From NCBI RefSeq assembly GCF_004798865.1, contig NW_025335268.1, forward strand, positions 7,405,127 to 7,469,126: a stretch of 64,000 nt of DNA, read 5' to 3'. This DNA comes from Varanus komodoensis (taxonomy: Eukaryota > Chordata > Lepidosauria > Squamata > Varanidae). Made by a program: the position numbers and the translations under genes. Every line of letters begins with the position of its first letter. Position 1 is the stretch's first letter. This document shows positions 51,771 through 62,989 of this stretch, in pieces. The notes beneath the pieces are model-generated. The model did no database searches. It was given only the letters and a program-made list of their open reading frames with translations, and was not told the DNA's origin.

Positions 51771-51845
51771 TCACCCATTCAAATTTCAACCGGGCCCAAT
51801 CCTGCTTAGCTCCCAAGATTAGGCAGGGCCAGATGCTTCAGGCTA
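51771..51845 (-). ncRNA. 5S rRNA-derived pseudogene or SINE fragment
   Basis: The + strand GGGCCCAATCCTGCTTAGCT CCCAAGATTAGGCAG... is close to the reverse complement of the 5S rRNA internal region (GGCCCGACCCTGCTTAGCTTCCGAGATCAGACGAGATCGG), and the CACCCATTCAAATTTCAACC before it fits the adjoining 5S part (TCCCATCCAAGTACTAACC). About 70 of 120 bases are matched; the middle has diverged, so it is not a working 5S gene. It adjoins an L2 tail on the same strand, which suggests a 5S-headed SINE with an L2-type tail or chance adjacency. Confidence 0.55.
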
Positions 51846-51849
51846 ATGA

Positions 51850-53640
51850 ACATAATCACATGTTAAAAGTGTGTAGATGACATAAAAATAATTTCTTTGA
51901 CTCTAATCTGCCTAGTAAGTGTGTTTTGTCAAAACATATCTCTTGTATTTATAAACTAAGAAGCTTCCTTTTCTTACCATATTTGAGATAATTACTTTTT
52001 TATGATCGCTTTACTGGTATTCTGTTATCAGTAAAATAGTTACAATTTTGTGATGACTAAATCAATGTAAATCTAATATAGGCATACTAAAATGCCCATC
52101 TTATTACTTCCCCTTGGTGACCCAAATGCAAAACCTGACACATGTATCTGGAATCTGCTACTGCTAATGGTGGTGCTGATGAAGCATTCATCAATTACTA
52201 ATTGCCTGGCATGTCTTTCTCCTTTCTGGGAAGGCTCAAAGACAATACAAGTTTAATTATTCTTGTAAGCAAGAGACCGTTTTGTTTCATTAACTTTTGG
52301 AATTCCCTATTTTAATCTGGAATTCTCTTGGAGCTATAAAATTATTGAATTTCCTAATTGGGTAGTATGGGTAAGGTGGTACAACTATGGAAGATTTGCC
52401 TGATTTAAAATGGGGGCCTTGCCATTTCCCATTCACAGAACCCGGTGAAAGGATGAACAGGCACAATGGTCACAGTCCTTCTTGCTATGAACTGATGTAT
52501 TATTATGGTCTGTTGTATTATATTTCTATTATATAAATTACTTACAACACTGTATCCATACAGATAAATTAGCACATACATTTTTGTACAAGCCTGTGCC
52601 CTCTTTTTTGGCAGTGGGGAGCCTCTTTTTTAGTTTGCAATGTGTAACTGGCAATCTCAGATGGAATTTCCCTAAATGTGACATTTGCTGTAGATGAACG
52701 ATGCCATTTAGGCTGAGGTATGACCCGTCTACACATCACAACCATGGGATAAGCAACCCACCATTTGCCATGGCTATTCTGGAGTAAGTAAGCATTTTTC
52801 CTTCCCTGTGCTCTGTATATCTGGCTCTGTTATTGTAACATCTGAACCCAGCACTCTGGGTTGTTCAGAGTAAAACAATCCAGAGATTTAACCCAACAGG
52901 TGCTCATTCTGTTGTAATTCATGGGTTGAATAAACCAGGGTCAACTAGGGTTCTAAGATGCAAATCAGGTCACAGTCGTGTCAAGTCTGAATATCTCTTC
53001 TTAGAGTTCTATAACTGCCATCTTGAGAAGGTTTTACCCTTTGAGAGCCTAAAAATAACGTAAATAAATAAAATTTTAAAATCTTGACTACGCTACCTTT
53101 GATTTGCATCAGAGCAGCTAAAAAGGTGGAAGCCAAAACTTTGCTTTAAGGCGCTAATAGCCCTGTTACATTAGGCAATCTATTAAATAGAGATTGTTTT
53201 CATTATTCAGTTTGTCATAACAAGTGAACTTTAGGCTGCTAACAGCTTAAAAACAACAAGAACAAAATGTAATAGGTGTAACATGGTATTAAATCCAAAT
53301 AAAAGTAAAAACAATTAGCAGAGAATAAAAATCACATGGCTAAGATAAAGCTTAAAGTAACAAAATAAATACATCCTGTTTCTGAGTAAATACAGTATAG
53401 ATTGTTTGGTTTTGTACGAAGAAGGAAGGATGGGAATGTTGAGGCTAGATCTTAAAATAGTTTTGTTTTGCTTAAGCTAAAATAAAGAAATAAGTAAACT
53501 GTGTTTGGTGAATTATGTGTACAATTAAATGCACATTTAGCATTAAAAAGAAAAATCTTCCTACAATGTAGAAATCTGATAATGGCCATACAGAGAGCTA
53601 TCACCAGAATTGACTAGTTGAAGCAATTCTTGTTTTTCTT
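51850..53640. other. Gene-free stretch, no supported feature
   Basis: AT-rich with nothing I can assign. A weak L2 3'-end-like region may lie around 53200-53400 (AACAGCTTAAAAACAACAAG). A palindromic region with ACCATGGGATAAGCAACCC lies near 52735. Confidence 0.3.
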
Positions 53641-53654
53641 GCAGGGTCAACATC

Positions 53655-53990
53655 AAAAGTAGGCATGGTTGGGTACTTGCCAAGGGCTGATACTCCAGCG
53701 GGGGCCTCCTGGCAAGAGTGTCCTGGAGTTGCTTTTCCTGACTATTGTGATTTGCCCACCTTTGATCCAGATAACCGTGTGGGAGAGGAGATCTGGAAGC
53801 TGAAGATGCCACTGCTTATTACCTCACCAGCTCTCTGCCTATCAGGCAAGCAAGTGGTGCTAGGAGGAGGAATACCAGCTGGTGACAATGGTGTTGAGGA
53901 GCTAGACTCACCGAGAGAGTGCGGAACACTGAGGGTCTCTTTTCCAAGGGCCTCCCAAACCTTGGGCAGGCACCAGCCCCCTGAATGATT
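53655..53990 (+). repeat. Dispersed repeat family C, copy 1
   Basis: ATGGTTGGGTACTTGCCAAG, CTCCAGCGGGGGCCTCCTGG and AGCTCTCTGCCTATC are matched in order by ATGGCTGGCTACCTGCCAAG, AGCAGGAGCCTCCCGG and GCTCTCTGCCTATC at 56970-57160. A reverse piece may lie at 55600-55680. The matching frames in both copies (MVGYLPRADTP.. and MAGYLPSSYTP..) result from the shared repeat. Class unknown. Confidence 0.45.
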
Positions 53991-54424
53991 GCTGTAGAGA
54001 AAGGGATGTGGGGATCCAGGAGGAGACCACTGAACAGAACTGGTTGAAAAATTACTGAGAAGTGCCTTGCCTACCTTTGCCAGTTTCAGTTGTAAGTCCA
54101 GTGCAGAGAGCTTCAGATAGAGCTCAGCTCTTCACCCAGAGCAACCAGGCAGGGCTATTGCTAGATTCTACCTCAGGGTGCTATCAATGACCAAAAGTGC
54201 TCAGTTAGCTTTGAGGAATCAGCTTTTGGTATAAATGCTGAAGATGTTCCACAGAAATGTGCCGCCTTTCAACAGGGGTGAGATTCCTAGCACTAATAAA
54301 TCCTTGTTCGTCACCTGTTAAGAAGTTGGATTTCTATTGGCTTTCCCCATTGTAGGTAACACCTTTTCATTTAATGCCAAGATGGGGAGCTGGTAGCCCC
54401 CAAATCACCTCCCCATCTTTTAGG

Positions 54425-54550
54425 GCACTTTGGGGGATTTGATAAACTGCTGTGTGCACCACCATAAGTGGTTTCCATGGAGGATGTGGCTGGTTACATC
54501 ATGGCTGCTGTGGGGGCCTGCATAGTCCAGATGGGGAGGCAAGGGGAAAA
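54425..54550 (+). repeat. Dispersed repeat family A, copy 3
   Basis: TTTGGGGGATTTGATAAACT, GCTGTGTGCACCACCATAAG and GTGGCTGGTTACATCATGGC have the word order of the better copies at 905 and 17105, though more decayed. Confidence 0.4.
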
Positions 54551-54644
54551 AATAGCAGGGCCAGAGGGAGAAGAATGGAGAGAGTTGCTTCTTGGGCTGC
54601 TTCATCTTCTTCCATCCACAAAACCTTTCCTTTTGGTGCTCCCT

Positions 54645-54985
54645 CTTTCTCCTTAATATTCCCAGCCTCTAGCCTTGCTATTTGTCTCCCCCTATTATTT
54701 CCCTCACTATTTCTTCCTCTTTCATGCCCCAAGCATTGCTCTCTTTTCCCTTTCCCTGTTCCTGAGTTTTCCCTTCCATTCCCTAGCACTTGGCCTTGCT
54801 CTTTCCCTCCCATTCACCCTTTTAGCTTGCTGCTTCTCTCCACACCAGGACTGTGGTCTTCACTAATTCTCTCCACCCACCTCCTTACCTTGCTGTTTCT
54901 CCCTGATTCTAGACTCTTGCCTTGCTCTTTTGCTCCCCTCTGCCTTGCTTTCTCTCCCTGCCCTCCAAACAGTTTGATCAGTGGC
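54645..54985. repeat. Pyrimidine-rich degenerate minisatellite
   Basis: CCTTGCT followed by a TTTCCCTCC-type run recurs about seven times between 54668 and 54945, at irregular spacings of about 25-65 bases. A 194-residue frame crossing it (54452-55036) is low-complexity and not a gene. Confidence 0.5.
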
Positions 54986-55084
54986 CAGTTCAGGGACAGG
55001 AAGGAGATCCCTGCATGGTTTAATTTATTAATTTAAAATGTAGTTTTGATGGAGGCAGGGGGTGAAGAGATGCTGCCTTGGGGA

Positions 55085-55165
55085 GCCCTGCTGTAGGTGT
55101 TGACAGACTACAGCTCCCATCAGCCCTAGCCAGCATGGCCAATGATCAGAGATTATGGCAGGTCA
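55085..55165. repeat. Palindromic squamate repeat, partial copy 6
   Basis: AGACTACAGCTCCCATCAGC, CCTAGCCAGCATGGCCAATG and GATCAGAGATTATGG hold the left arm and centre; the right arm is incomplete. Confidence 0.55.
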
Positions 55166-56944
55166 ACTCTTGACTACTAAACTGTAGAATGGAAGTGTTA
55201 GGAAAGAAGTTGAACATGGTGCTCAGTACTCCCAAAGTTTTAATTCTTTTTAAAATTCAGGTGGTACTGCTTAAATAGAACTTTGCTAATGGTTTGATTT
55301 TTGGAAAATGTAGCCAAAGCTAGATTGAATTAGTGACACTCAGTTGTAGAGTGCCATATACAGAAGAGAGATCCCAGCTTCAGTCACTGAAATTTCCAGG
55401 GAGGACTGAGCAAACACACCTGTTTGAGACCCTGAAGAGTCACCTCCAGGCAATAGAAGCCCTGATGAGTTTACATGACAACTCATGTTGCATCATGCAA
55501 ACATGGTGCAGGTTTGTCCAGCTGGCTTATTTTCAGTTGGGGTTGTTGATGGGGTTGTCATGTTCTCTGAATCTTGTAGCACAACTACTACAAGGCAACT
55601 GCTTGGCAAAAGAAGTGAAACCTTCTTGGCACTCTTGCCAAATAGCTAGTGGGCAAGTACCAGTGGCAGCCACCCCACTGTGCCCTGCTTCCTGGTTCCC
55701 CTACTCCCCACCACAAGTCCTTTCAGTGGCCCCCAAGCTTGGGTGGCAGTGTGGGTCTCTGTGCTGGATGTTCCTGCCCACTGTGTGTGGACTGGACTGG
55801 GCTGACTTGGCATCTAAAGTCTTCCTATAACTCTTCCTTTTACTTACCGTTCTAGAAAACTAGCAGTTTTCCCACAGGGTCTGAGCATTGGTAAAGCAAG
55901 AGATTCTGATGCCCCTAGACCACTCTAGCAATTTATTTATCTATAACTCTATCAGACTTTCCTTGGCTCTTCAAGGAATAGTAATTTGTCCTCTTTTGGC
56001 GCCATCTCCCTCATGTGGACTCCCATTTCAGACATGAGGTCACCCAATGGTGTGTGCAAACCCACATCTGTGGCAGCCAGGGAGCCTGGCTATAAGCCAT
56101 GTAAACTAATGTTCCCCAGTAGACTGATCAATCATGATGCAGCCAAAATGAGTGGGAAGGAAGTTCACCAGAGGATGTTTGCCAGACTTGCTCTCCAGCA
56201 TAAGTATAGAATTATTTTCTCTTGTTTCTGCATCAGCTACTCCATTTTAGGGGCTGGGCTCAGGAAGGGAGGGGGGGAACCACTCTGCCCTGCTGCACTC
56301 TTGTGTTATCTTGTCTAAAGAGAAAGAGAGAGACAGGCTTGGGAAGTGAAGACAAAAGACTAGAGCTATCTTGGCAGAATGTCCCCTTTTCATTCGAAGA
56401 CTTTTGATAACTGGACAGCTGTTACTATTATGTAACTATGGGCAGCTAAATCTAGATAGAGCAACTATTACAAGGGAAGTAAATGTTACAGTCATATTCT
56501 TGAAGTTTCAGACTTCTGGGCAAGCTAAGAAGTGGTATATGAAGAATGTGTCTGTTCAAGCTTAATTTAAAAGCTTCATATGATATGAACATTTGTTGAA
56601 TGTTCATATCATACAAGCTCAGGGGATAATAGCCCTACAAAAATTTGAAAATTAGGAAATATGTCATAGATAAAAGACCAAAAAGTACGATAGCTCACCC
56701 ACAGGTTGGGTGCCGATTAGTTGTACTTAAGGACAGATCTATTGAAATTCCTGCATCTCACACACATTGTGATTAATTTAAGTCCTGTTGATTTCTAACA
56801 GGCCTATATTCTAATAGTTCTATACCACTCATGGAGTCCTAGGTTGATGTTAGTTCCTGCAGGTCAATGAAACCAAGGTGGGGGACATTCCTGTGCACAG
56901 GTGACTGTTCCACCAATGCAGTGCTGAAAGTTGCACACTGACTG

Positions 56945-57180
56945 CAGCCAAGGCGAGCACTAAGGTCAGGATGGCTGGCTACCTGCCAAGCTCCTACACG
57001 CCAGGAGAGCTCCACCAGCAGGAGCCTCCCGGACGTGTCTCTTCTCTTCACATTGGAATCTGTCCAGCCACCTCTCGCTTCAGTCCAGACAATGGTGCCA
57101 GTGGTGGTGGGGAGATGGGGGTGCAGCTGTTGCCATGGTCTCCTTGCTCTCTGCCTATCTGAACCCGCCAAGATAACAAA
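56945..57180 (+). repeat. Dispersed repeat family C, copy 2
   Basis: See copy 1 at 53655-53990. GATGGCTGGCTACCTGCCAA, CACGCCAGGAGAGC, TCCAGACAATGGTG and GCTCTCTGCCTATCTG are the shared words. Confidence 0.45.
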
Positions 57181-57282
57181 CCATGGTGAGCAACTCTCAG
57201 TTCACAACCCAACAAACCCATAGAGTCTCTTCATGAGTTGTTCATGGTTAAGAAGCCATGACCTGTCAGTGCAATTGGGTTC

Positions 57283-57358
57283 AGACGACACAGTGACCTA
57301 TATTTCAGTAGAAACGCACAGTTCAATAACAGCCTGAGTGTGGGTGGTCTGAACCCAG
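57283..57358. repeat. Inverted repeat with GGGTTCAGAC / GTCTGAACCC arms
   Basis: TTGGGTTCAGACGACAC near 57283-57299 and GGTCTGAACCCAG near 57345-57358 are inverted copies enclosing about 45 bases. The context GTTCATGGTTAAGAAGCCATG resembles small DNA-transposon-like repeats. Confidence 0.4.
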
Positions 57359-57429
57359 TCTCTAACTGCAGGTCAACAGTTGCTCGGTGTCCTGCCTAGT
57401 TCCTCCCCTCCCTTTTAGTTGTATGTGTC

Positions 57430-57900
57430 ACAGTTAGAGACATGGGCAGCAGGAGACAGGACACAAGCACTGGGACCAGGACAACAGAACCCAAGGCACA
57501 ACAGAGTCCAAAGTCCATCAGCCAAGTCCAAGTCACAGACACAGAACAGGCCAAGGTAAGGAACCAGGAGTATGTCTCAAGACAAGGCCTCAGTCAGAAA
57601 CAAGCAAGGATCAAGAACCAGGGGAACAAACAAGAGGCAGGATAATTGGGCAGGACCCCAAAGCTGGCATAACACACAGCAAGACCTGTATTGCTGAAAC
57701 AACTGCCAAAGGGAATGGCTTGCTTTCATATCTCTTTCTCCAAGGCTCCCAGGTGGCTCTCATCAGGAGGCTGAGTGCTCCAGCAGCACCTGGAACTGCT
57801 TCTGCAAGTACTGAGGTGGGATTCTGGTTGTGGCCCTCAGTTGGAGCCCCAGAGCAGCCCAGATCCTGGGAATATTGCTCTATTACAGAGCTGATTTAAG
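57430..57900 (+). repeat. Unclassified repeat, possibly LTR-type relic
   Basis: A purine-rich tract with repeated CAAGTCCA, GGAACCAGG and ACAGAAC words and a 67-residue frame. I recall similar tracts in reptile LTR elements, but no paired end repeats were found. Family and limits are uncertain; it looks old. Confidence 0.2.
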
Positions 57901-60230
57901 GCTTAAGCACCAAATTGGTAACATAAGTGAAGCCCCTTGTGACTATGCCCCAGTGCTTTTCTGTTTTGCTAACCAGCAGGTGGAGAGAGGGCAGCTTGGG
58001 TGACCAAGTGCTCTGTCCTTTTAAGGGCTATTTAGCCATCCCTCCCACTCCAAGCCTGTTCACAATTTCTTTCTGCAAGCCACAGGTTGGTGACAAACAG
58101 TCTCACAACTACATAGGAGTCAATGCCAGGCAGAACCTGGTTTCCGTATTCCAGGTCAAGCTTGTTGAAAGAGGATGTGGTTTGGGGGATGTGACTGAGG
58201 AGCTACCTGTAAGCAATTGTTTTTGTTTTTGTTTTAAAGCTCTGAACTGTTGTGTCTTTTTGAAGCAGGTGTCTGTCAAACATTTGAGGCATTTGGAGGT
58301 GGAGAGAAAGAAGAGCTCTCATGAGAAGATTTTCTCCTGCTCTTTTTGAATAAGCACTGAGGTTTCCCCCAACCTTTTCACACCTCATTAGCTTCTACTG
58401 CATCAAGCCATTTGAAAACTATACTAATTAGTCCATATGCTTAGGCTTAGCTGACAGCTTCTCATTAACATTCGATCCTTGCTCAGAGGGCTGCTCTCTC
58501 TAAAAAAGGTCAACAATGGACAGCCATTTTAGAATATTGACCTTCCATTTAAATGCTATTTATGTTACAAGAACACTGGGTAGCTTTCGCATCCATACAG
58601 TCTCAGAGTCCTGCTGCTGCCGTCTCTGAGTCAGCACAGCTATAAAGGGAGCAGCCGTGCCGTTTTACATTTGCTCTCTGCTTACCCAGGAGCCTGTGTC
58701 TTGCTCAAGACGCCAGTGTGGGTCAGCCATTGCTTCTTTATCCCAGAATCCTTTCTCCTGATACCCGTAACACTGAACAGTAGCTCATTCAGTCTGCAGC
58801 CTTCATCTTGGGAGTGGCTTCAAAATGTTGAGGTTCTGGCCACAGTATGTAGCTGAATGTGCACTTTCACACACTCACACTCACTCTCTTACATGCTGAA
58901 TTCACACCTAACAACAAGCCATGTCTGCATGATTTCCAGCATGGCTTGTAGTTATGTATGAACAGAGCCAAAGTGTTAAGCATCAGGGCCGCAGAAACAA
59001 TCTCCATTTTATTCCCATTATCAAGCCAGAACTTTGGTTAAGTGGGATTGAAATGACAAAATGCATATGCTCAGAATATCTTTTTTAAAGCAATAATGGT
59101 GTATGAGAAGAAATATGATAGTTGTTCGCTTCATTATGAAAGTAATACATGTAGCCATCCAAAGGACCTCCAGGAAGTCCAGGGTCTACTAATAACTTAT
59201 TGTGGTTTCCTCAAAGTAACATATATATTTTAATTTGTTCTGAGTGTGGATATTTGTTAGAAATCCCAAACTTGACTCACATATTTTTCCCCCAATCAGG
59301 AAGAAAAAAATCATTTAACAATCATTCCAAAAGTCTTTCCAAATGGGGTTTTCACTGTGCATCTGCACTGTGTCGTATGCATGGAATTTTCAGGGTAGCC
59401 AGAACTATTATTCCAACTTTTAACTTACGAGGTGAAAAAGTGTTTGAGGAAATGACAAAATAGCCGCACTGTGTCTTTTGACTGACAGCATTAGGAGCCC
59501 TCAATTTGGAAACACCCCAAATCTTTGCTGGATATAATATGAAATGGTCTTAACAGGAAGAGAACAATGGAGCAGCTCTGGATTAAGGATAGCCAAATCA
59601 ATTCTACCTTGGGACAGATGAAGTTGTAACAAGCACTACTGACACATTTTGGCAATTCATTCCTACGGTATCACTCATTCCATTATAAAGGTCAAAAATT
59701 AAACCTTGCATGTAGCCAGTAGAAGGTTGGCTGGCTTGACCTCACATGCTTCCCATGGGACAACTACTTGCAGGGATAGGAGAAAGATGTCCAAATATGA
59801 CAGGGCATGAGCTTTGGAGAAAATAGGAATGCTGCATTTGCTCCAGCTGGCATTCCAGAGCTTTTCATTTTATGCAGTCTTTTGCGATATTGCATGATAC
59901 AATCATTGGAAGATTTGAAATAAGTAGGCATAACATACTGGTGTGAACACTTTTTATCTATTGATGTCCCAAGGCAGTTGCCTTTCAGTTTATTCACTGT
60001 CTCTCTTTACTGAGCAGCTGCACTTAGGGTAGAAACCTTAACCCTGCAAGCTGGCTACAGACTATACAAAGTGGCCCCGTACATCTGTTACAGATGCATT
60101 ACAAATCGAGGAGGATTCCAAATAATTTTAGAGACTAACATGTGAAACTGCTGAAAGCCATAGACTGGTTTTTAAAGAGATACAATCAAAAGTTGCAGAA
60201 CGATTTGAACCAGTTTTACTTGTAAATGTA
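57901..60230. other. Gene-free stretch, no supported feature
   Basis: No exon, RNA gene or full repeat seen. The frame at 57927-58349 (140 residues) has no recognisable motif. TATAAAGGGAGCAGCC at about 58641 resembles a TATA-type promoter, but nothing downstream supports a gene. Confidence 0.3.
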
Positions 60231-61620
60231 GGCTATTCATCATGATCCAAGGAAAAACAGAGTGTGGTAGAAAGAATTTACAAGAAGAGCACCATCAAGA
60301 ATGGACAGGGAAAGAAAAATACTGTGAATGCCTGGCTATGAAGGTGGTGCAGATGTGAAAGATTTGGATTCTGGGACCATGGAAGATAGACTGCTAGCAA
60401 GGGATGGACTGCACCTTACAAGGACGGGAAAGGTGTTTGGCCACAGCAGGAGAAGTTTATTAGAAGGGCTTTAAACGGAACCCTACAGGAAAGAGTGAAG
60501 TCTCCTGAGCGTAACAACAGTCAAAGGCTTATGCAGCACAACCGAGGGTGCTTTAATAAAAATAGTGCTCAATAATAACTTTCCAAAAATGTAGGAAGAA
60601 GTTTGAGTATAAAGCACGTAGTCTTTGATGTCTATCCACTAATGCCTGGAGTATGGGAAACAAACAGCATGAACTTGAACTCTTAATATATACAGGAGGG
60701 TGAATAAGATCTGATAGGTGCAACTGAAATTTGGTGGGATGAATCCCATCACTGGAATTCAACAATTGATGGATATAATCTGTTCAAGAAGAACAGAAGG
60801 AACCAAAGGGAGGTGGAGTTGTGTTATATGTAAAAGATCTCTGCAAAGAAATGCAGGAGGATGTGCTTAGTAGCCCCATTGAGAGCATCTGAATTAATAT
60901 TAATGGAGCAAGAAATAAAAGGGACACACTGGTTGGAGTCTATTACTGACAACCTGTCAATGAGAAGAAGATGAAACTTTTGAAAAGCAAATTGCCAGTG
61001 TTTCAAGGAGGCATGATGTTGGTGTAGTGGTTAAGAGCATGGGACTGGAACTCAGACGATCTGGGTTCGAGTCCCCACTCGGCCATGGAGCCAACTGGGT
61101 GACTTTGGGCCAGTCACAGACTCTCAGCCCAACCTACCTCACAGGGTTGTTGTTGTGGGGATAAGATGGAGGAGGAGAATGATGTAAGCTGCCTTGAGTC
61201 CTTTGAGGAAAAAGGCAGGATATAAATCGAAAAATAAATAAATAAAAATAAAAATAAATAAATAAATGATGTTGTCATTATAAGGGATTTCAATTTCCCC
61301 ATTATCTGTTGAGAGACAAATTTTGCCAAACACAGTCTTTGCCCTCCAAGAGATTCCTAAAATGTTACTGATAACTTCCTCCAAAAGGAAGTGGAGGAAG
61401 GAAACAAGAGGAATGGCTATCCTTGACTTGATACTAACCAACAGGAAAGACCTAGTGGAGAAAGTGGCAGGTACAGGAACTCAGGGGCAAAGTGACCATG
61501 TCATACTTGAATTCCTGATTCTAAAGGAAGCAAAAGCCAATGTAGCCAAACATATACCCTGGGTGTCAAGAAAGACAATTTTAATAGACTCAGTACAGTG
61601 GTAAGGAAAATCATAAATAC
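60231..61620 (+). mobile_element. CR1 LINE, end of ORF1 and start of ORF2, with a SINE inside
   Basis: At about 60395-60475 the translation gives LARDGLHLTRTGK then VFGHSRRSLLEGL, the C-terminal DxxH block of the SGNH-esterase-like CR1 ORF1. ORF2 follows: WWDESHHWN-like words (endonuclease) near 60736-60760, then after the SINE HDVVI..DFNFPII and LQEIPKMLLITSS, RGMAILDLILTNRKDLVEK, GQSDHVILEFLI. The copy is cut at about 61620, before the reverse transcriptase, and has frameshifts. Two coding parts in order make CR1 firm. Confidence 0.75.
61022..61265 (+). mobile_element. tRNA-derived SINE nested in CR1, with 9-bp target duplications
   Basis: The SINE opens with GTGTAGTGGTTAAGAGCAT (box A), then GGTTCGAGTCCCC (box B) and a body with CTGGGTGACTTTGGGCCAG, CAACCTACCTCACAGGG and GGCAGGATATAAATCG, and ends in an (AATAAA)n tail. 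ATGATGTTG occurs at 61013-61021 and again at 61266-61274, a perfect 9-bp duplication. The CR1 reading continues across the gap. Clean duplications and intact boxes indicate a fairly recent insertion; it is the best SINE in the window. Confidence 0.9.
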
Positions 61621-62119
61621 CAATCATAAAGCATTGTGCAGCAATTAAATCTAACTCCCCAACTGATTTTCTGCGGTCAGAAAAAAAATAAGGATGGAAG
61701 CAGTTGCAGAAAAATGAGGGTTACAAATGGAAGACTGTTACATCTGCAGTCCCAGTAAAATTCTGTGACTGGTATTGTAAGTATCATTTGGAAGAACCTA
61801 GCAAATGTCTGTTTAATTGGCAAAGGTGAAATTATTCTGTTCCTATTATTGGGCAGCATTTGTACTGGAAGAAAATAGTAAATTAACTACAAATATTATT
61901 TAAACAGGCAGTAAAAGATTTTAGTTCAGTTAACATGAAAGCTTCAGTGTTCATCCTGGATACAACCCAGACACATACAATAGGCTTGTACTATCCCAAT
62001 TGATTGCATTACTTCCTCTGAACAACCATGATGAGCAGCCAAAAAAAGCCCACAAACAAAAAGGCAATACCCAACTCTTACTTCTGCTCCCAAACAACTC
62101 TGATTCAGAGACATGATGC

Positions 62120-62300
62120 CACTAAACCTGAGGGCAGATCAGCCACCAATAGCCCTCATCTTCCATGAATTTGTTCAACTCTCTCTTGAGCTCATTTAAG
62201 CTAGTGACTGTCACATTCAAATACAGTAAATTCCACAGGTTAATTATGAAGTATTAGGAAGTTGTACTTTTGTCTCTTCTCAGTTTCCCTCCATTCAGTT
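62120..62300 (+). repeat. Partial copy of the 24940-type reptilian repeat
   Basis: CTCATCTTCCATGAATTTGT, TTCAACTCTCTCTTGAGCTC, ATTCCACAGGTTAATTATG and GAAGTTGTACTTTTGTCTC follow the right half of the repeat at 24940-25345. Confidence 0.5.
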
Positions 62301-62744
62301 CCTCCATGTTTTTAAAATGTCTGACAGAGGAGTACAGAAAAGCTGAACAACCAAATTAGGTGTTAACTACCATATAGTTATGCCAGCTTACATGAATAAA
62401 AAGACTTATTGAGTTGTTCCATTCTTACATAAAGATCAGAGAGCTACACATTACTTTGCTCCAGTGTTTTGTTCTATTCTAGATAAACTGGACCAAAAAA
62501 AAAAAAAAAAGGTAGCCAGTGGCATATATTCCAGAATTAAAAGAAGCAGGCTCCAGTGAATAGCTTGGGATCATGTAATGCAGAACTTGAAAATCCTGCA
62601 AGATGTTTTAGGATGGAGCAGATTACTGAACATTTCACTGAGTTTAAAAGGCCAGGAATGTATATGCTTTGCATCCACATGACTGAAGTATTTTGGGAAC
62701 AGAATTTGTCACACTGAAAATCTGTGCTTTTCTTTTTAATGGAA

Positions 62745-62985
62745 AGCAAGTTACATAGGAAGGACCATAATTCAGTAGCAGATCATCACCTTTGCAAGCA
62801 GAAGGTTCCAGGTTTAATCCCCAACATCTCCAAGCAGGGCTGGAAGAGATTTCTGAGATCCTGCTCAGCTGTTACCAATCCATTCTCCTAAAAGATACCC
62901 ATATCTCTTTAAAATAAGACAAGTCAATAAGCTAGATGGACCCTTTGGCTGACTCAGCATAAGGCAGCCTCCTATGTTAAAAAGA
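62745..62985 (+). mobile_element. tRNA-derived SINE of a second type
   Basis: AATTCAGTAGCAGATCATCA (box A-like) and GGTTCCAGGTTTAATCCCC (box B, 62804-62822), then AACATCTCCAAGCAGGGCTG and CTAGATGGACCCTTTGGCTG, ACTCAGCATAAGGCAGCCTC CTATGTT. This head and tail match a common reptile SINE that differs from the 61022 type. Degenerate. Confidence 0.65.
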
Positions 62986-62989
62986 TCAA

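Noticed and set aside
54452-55036. 194-residue open frame, the longest uninterrupted one in the window
   Set aside because: It runs through repeat family A and a pyrimidine-rich minisatellite; the product is a low-complexity string of L, F, P and S with no motif.
57927-58349. 140-residue frame on the + strand
   Set aside because: No recognisable domain, no splice or promoter context, and codon pattern like surrounding non-coding DNA.
58621-58860. TATAAAGGGAGCAGCC promoter-like word followed by a short frame
   Set aside because: No gene or conserved exon follows; a single TATA-like word is not enough.
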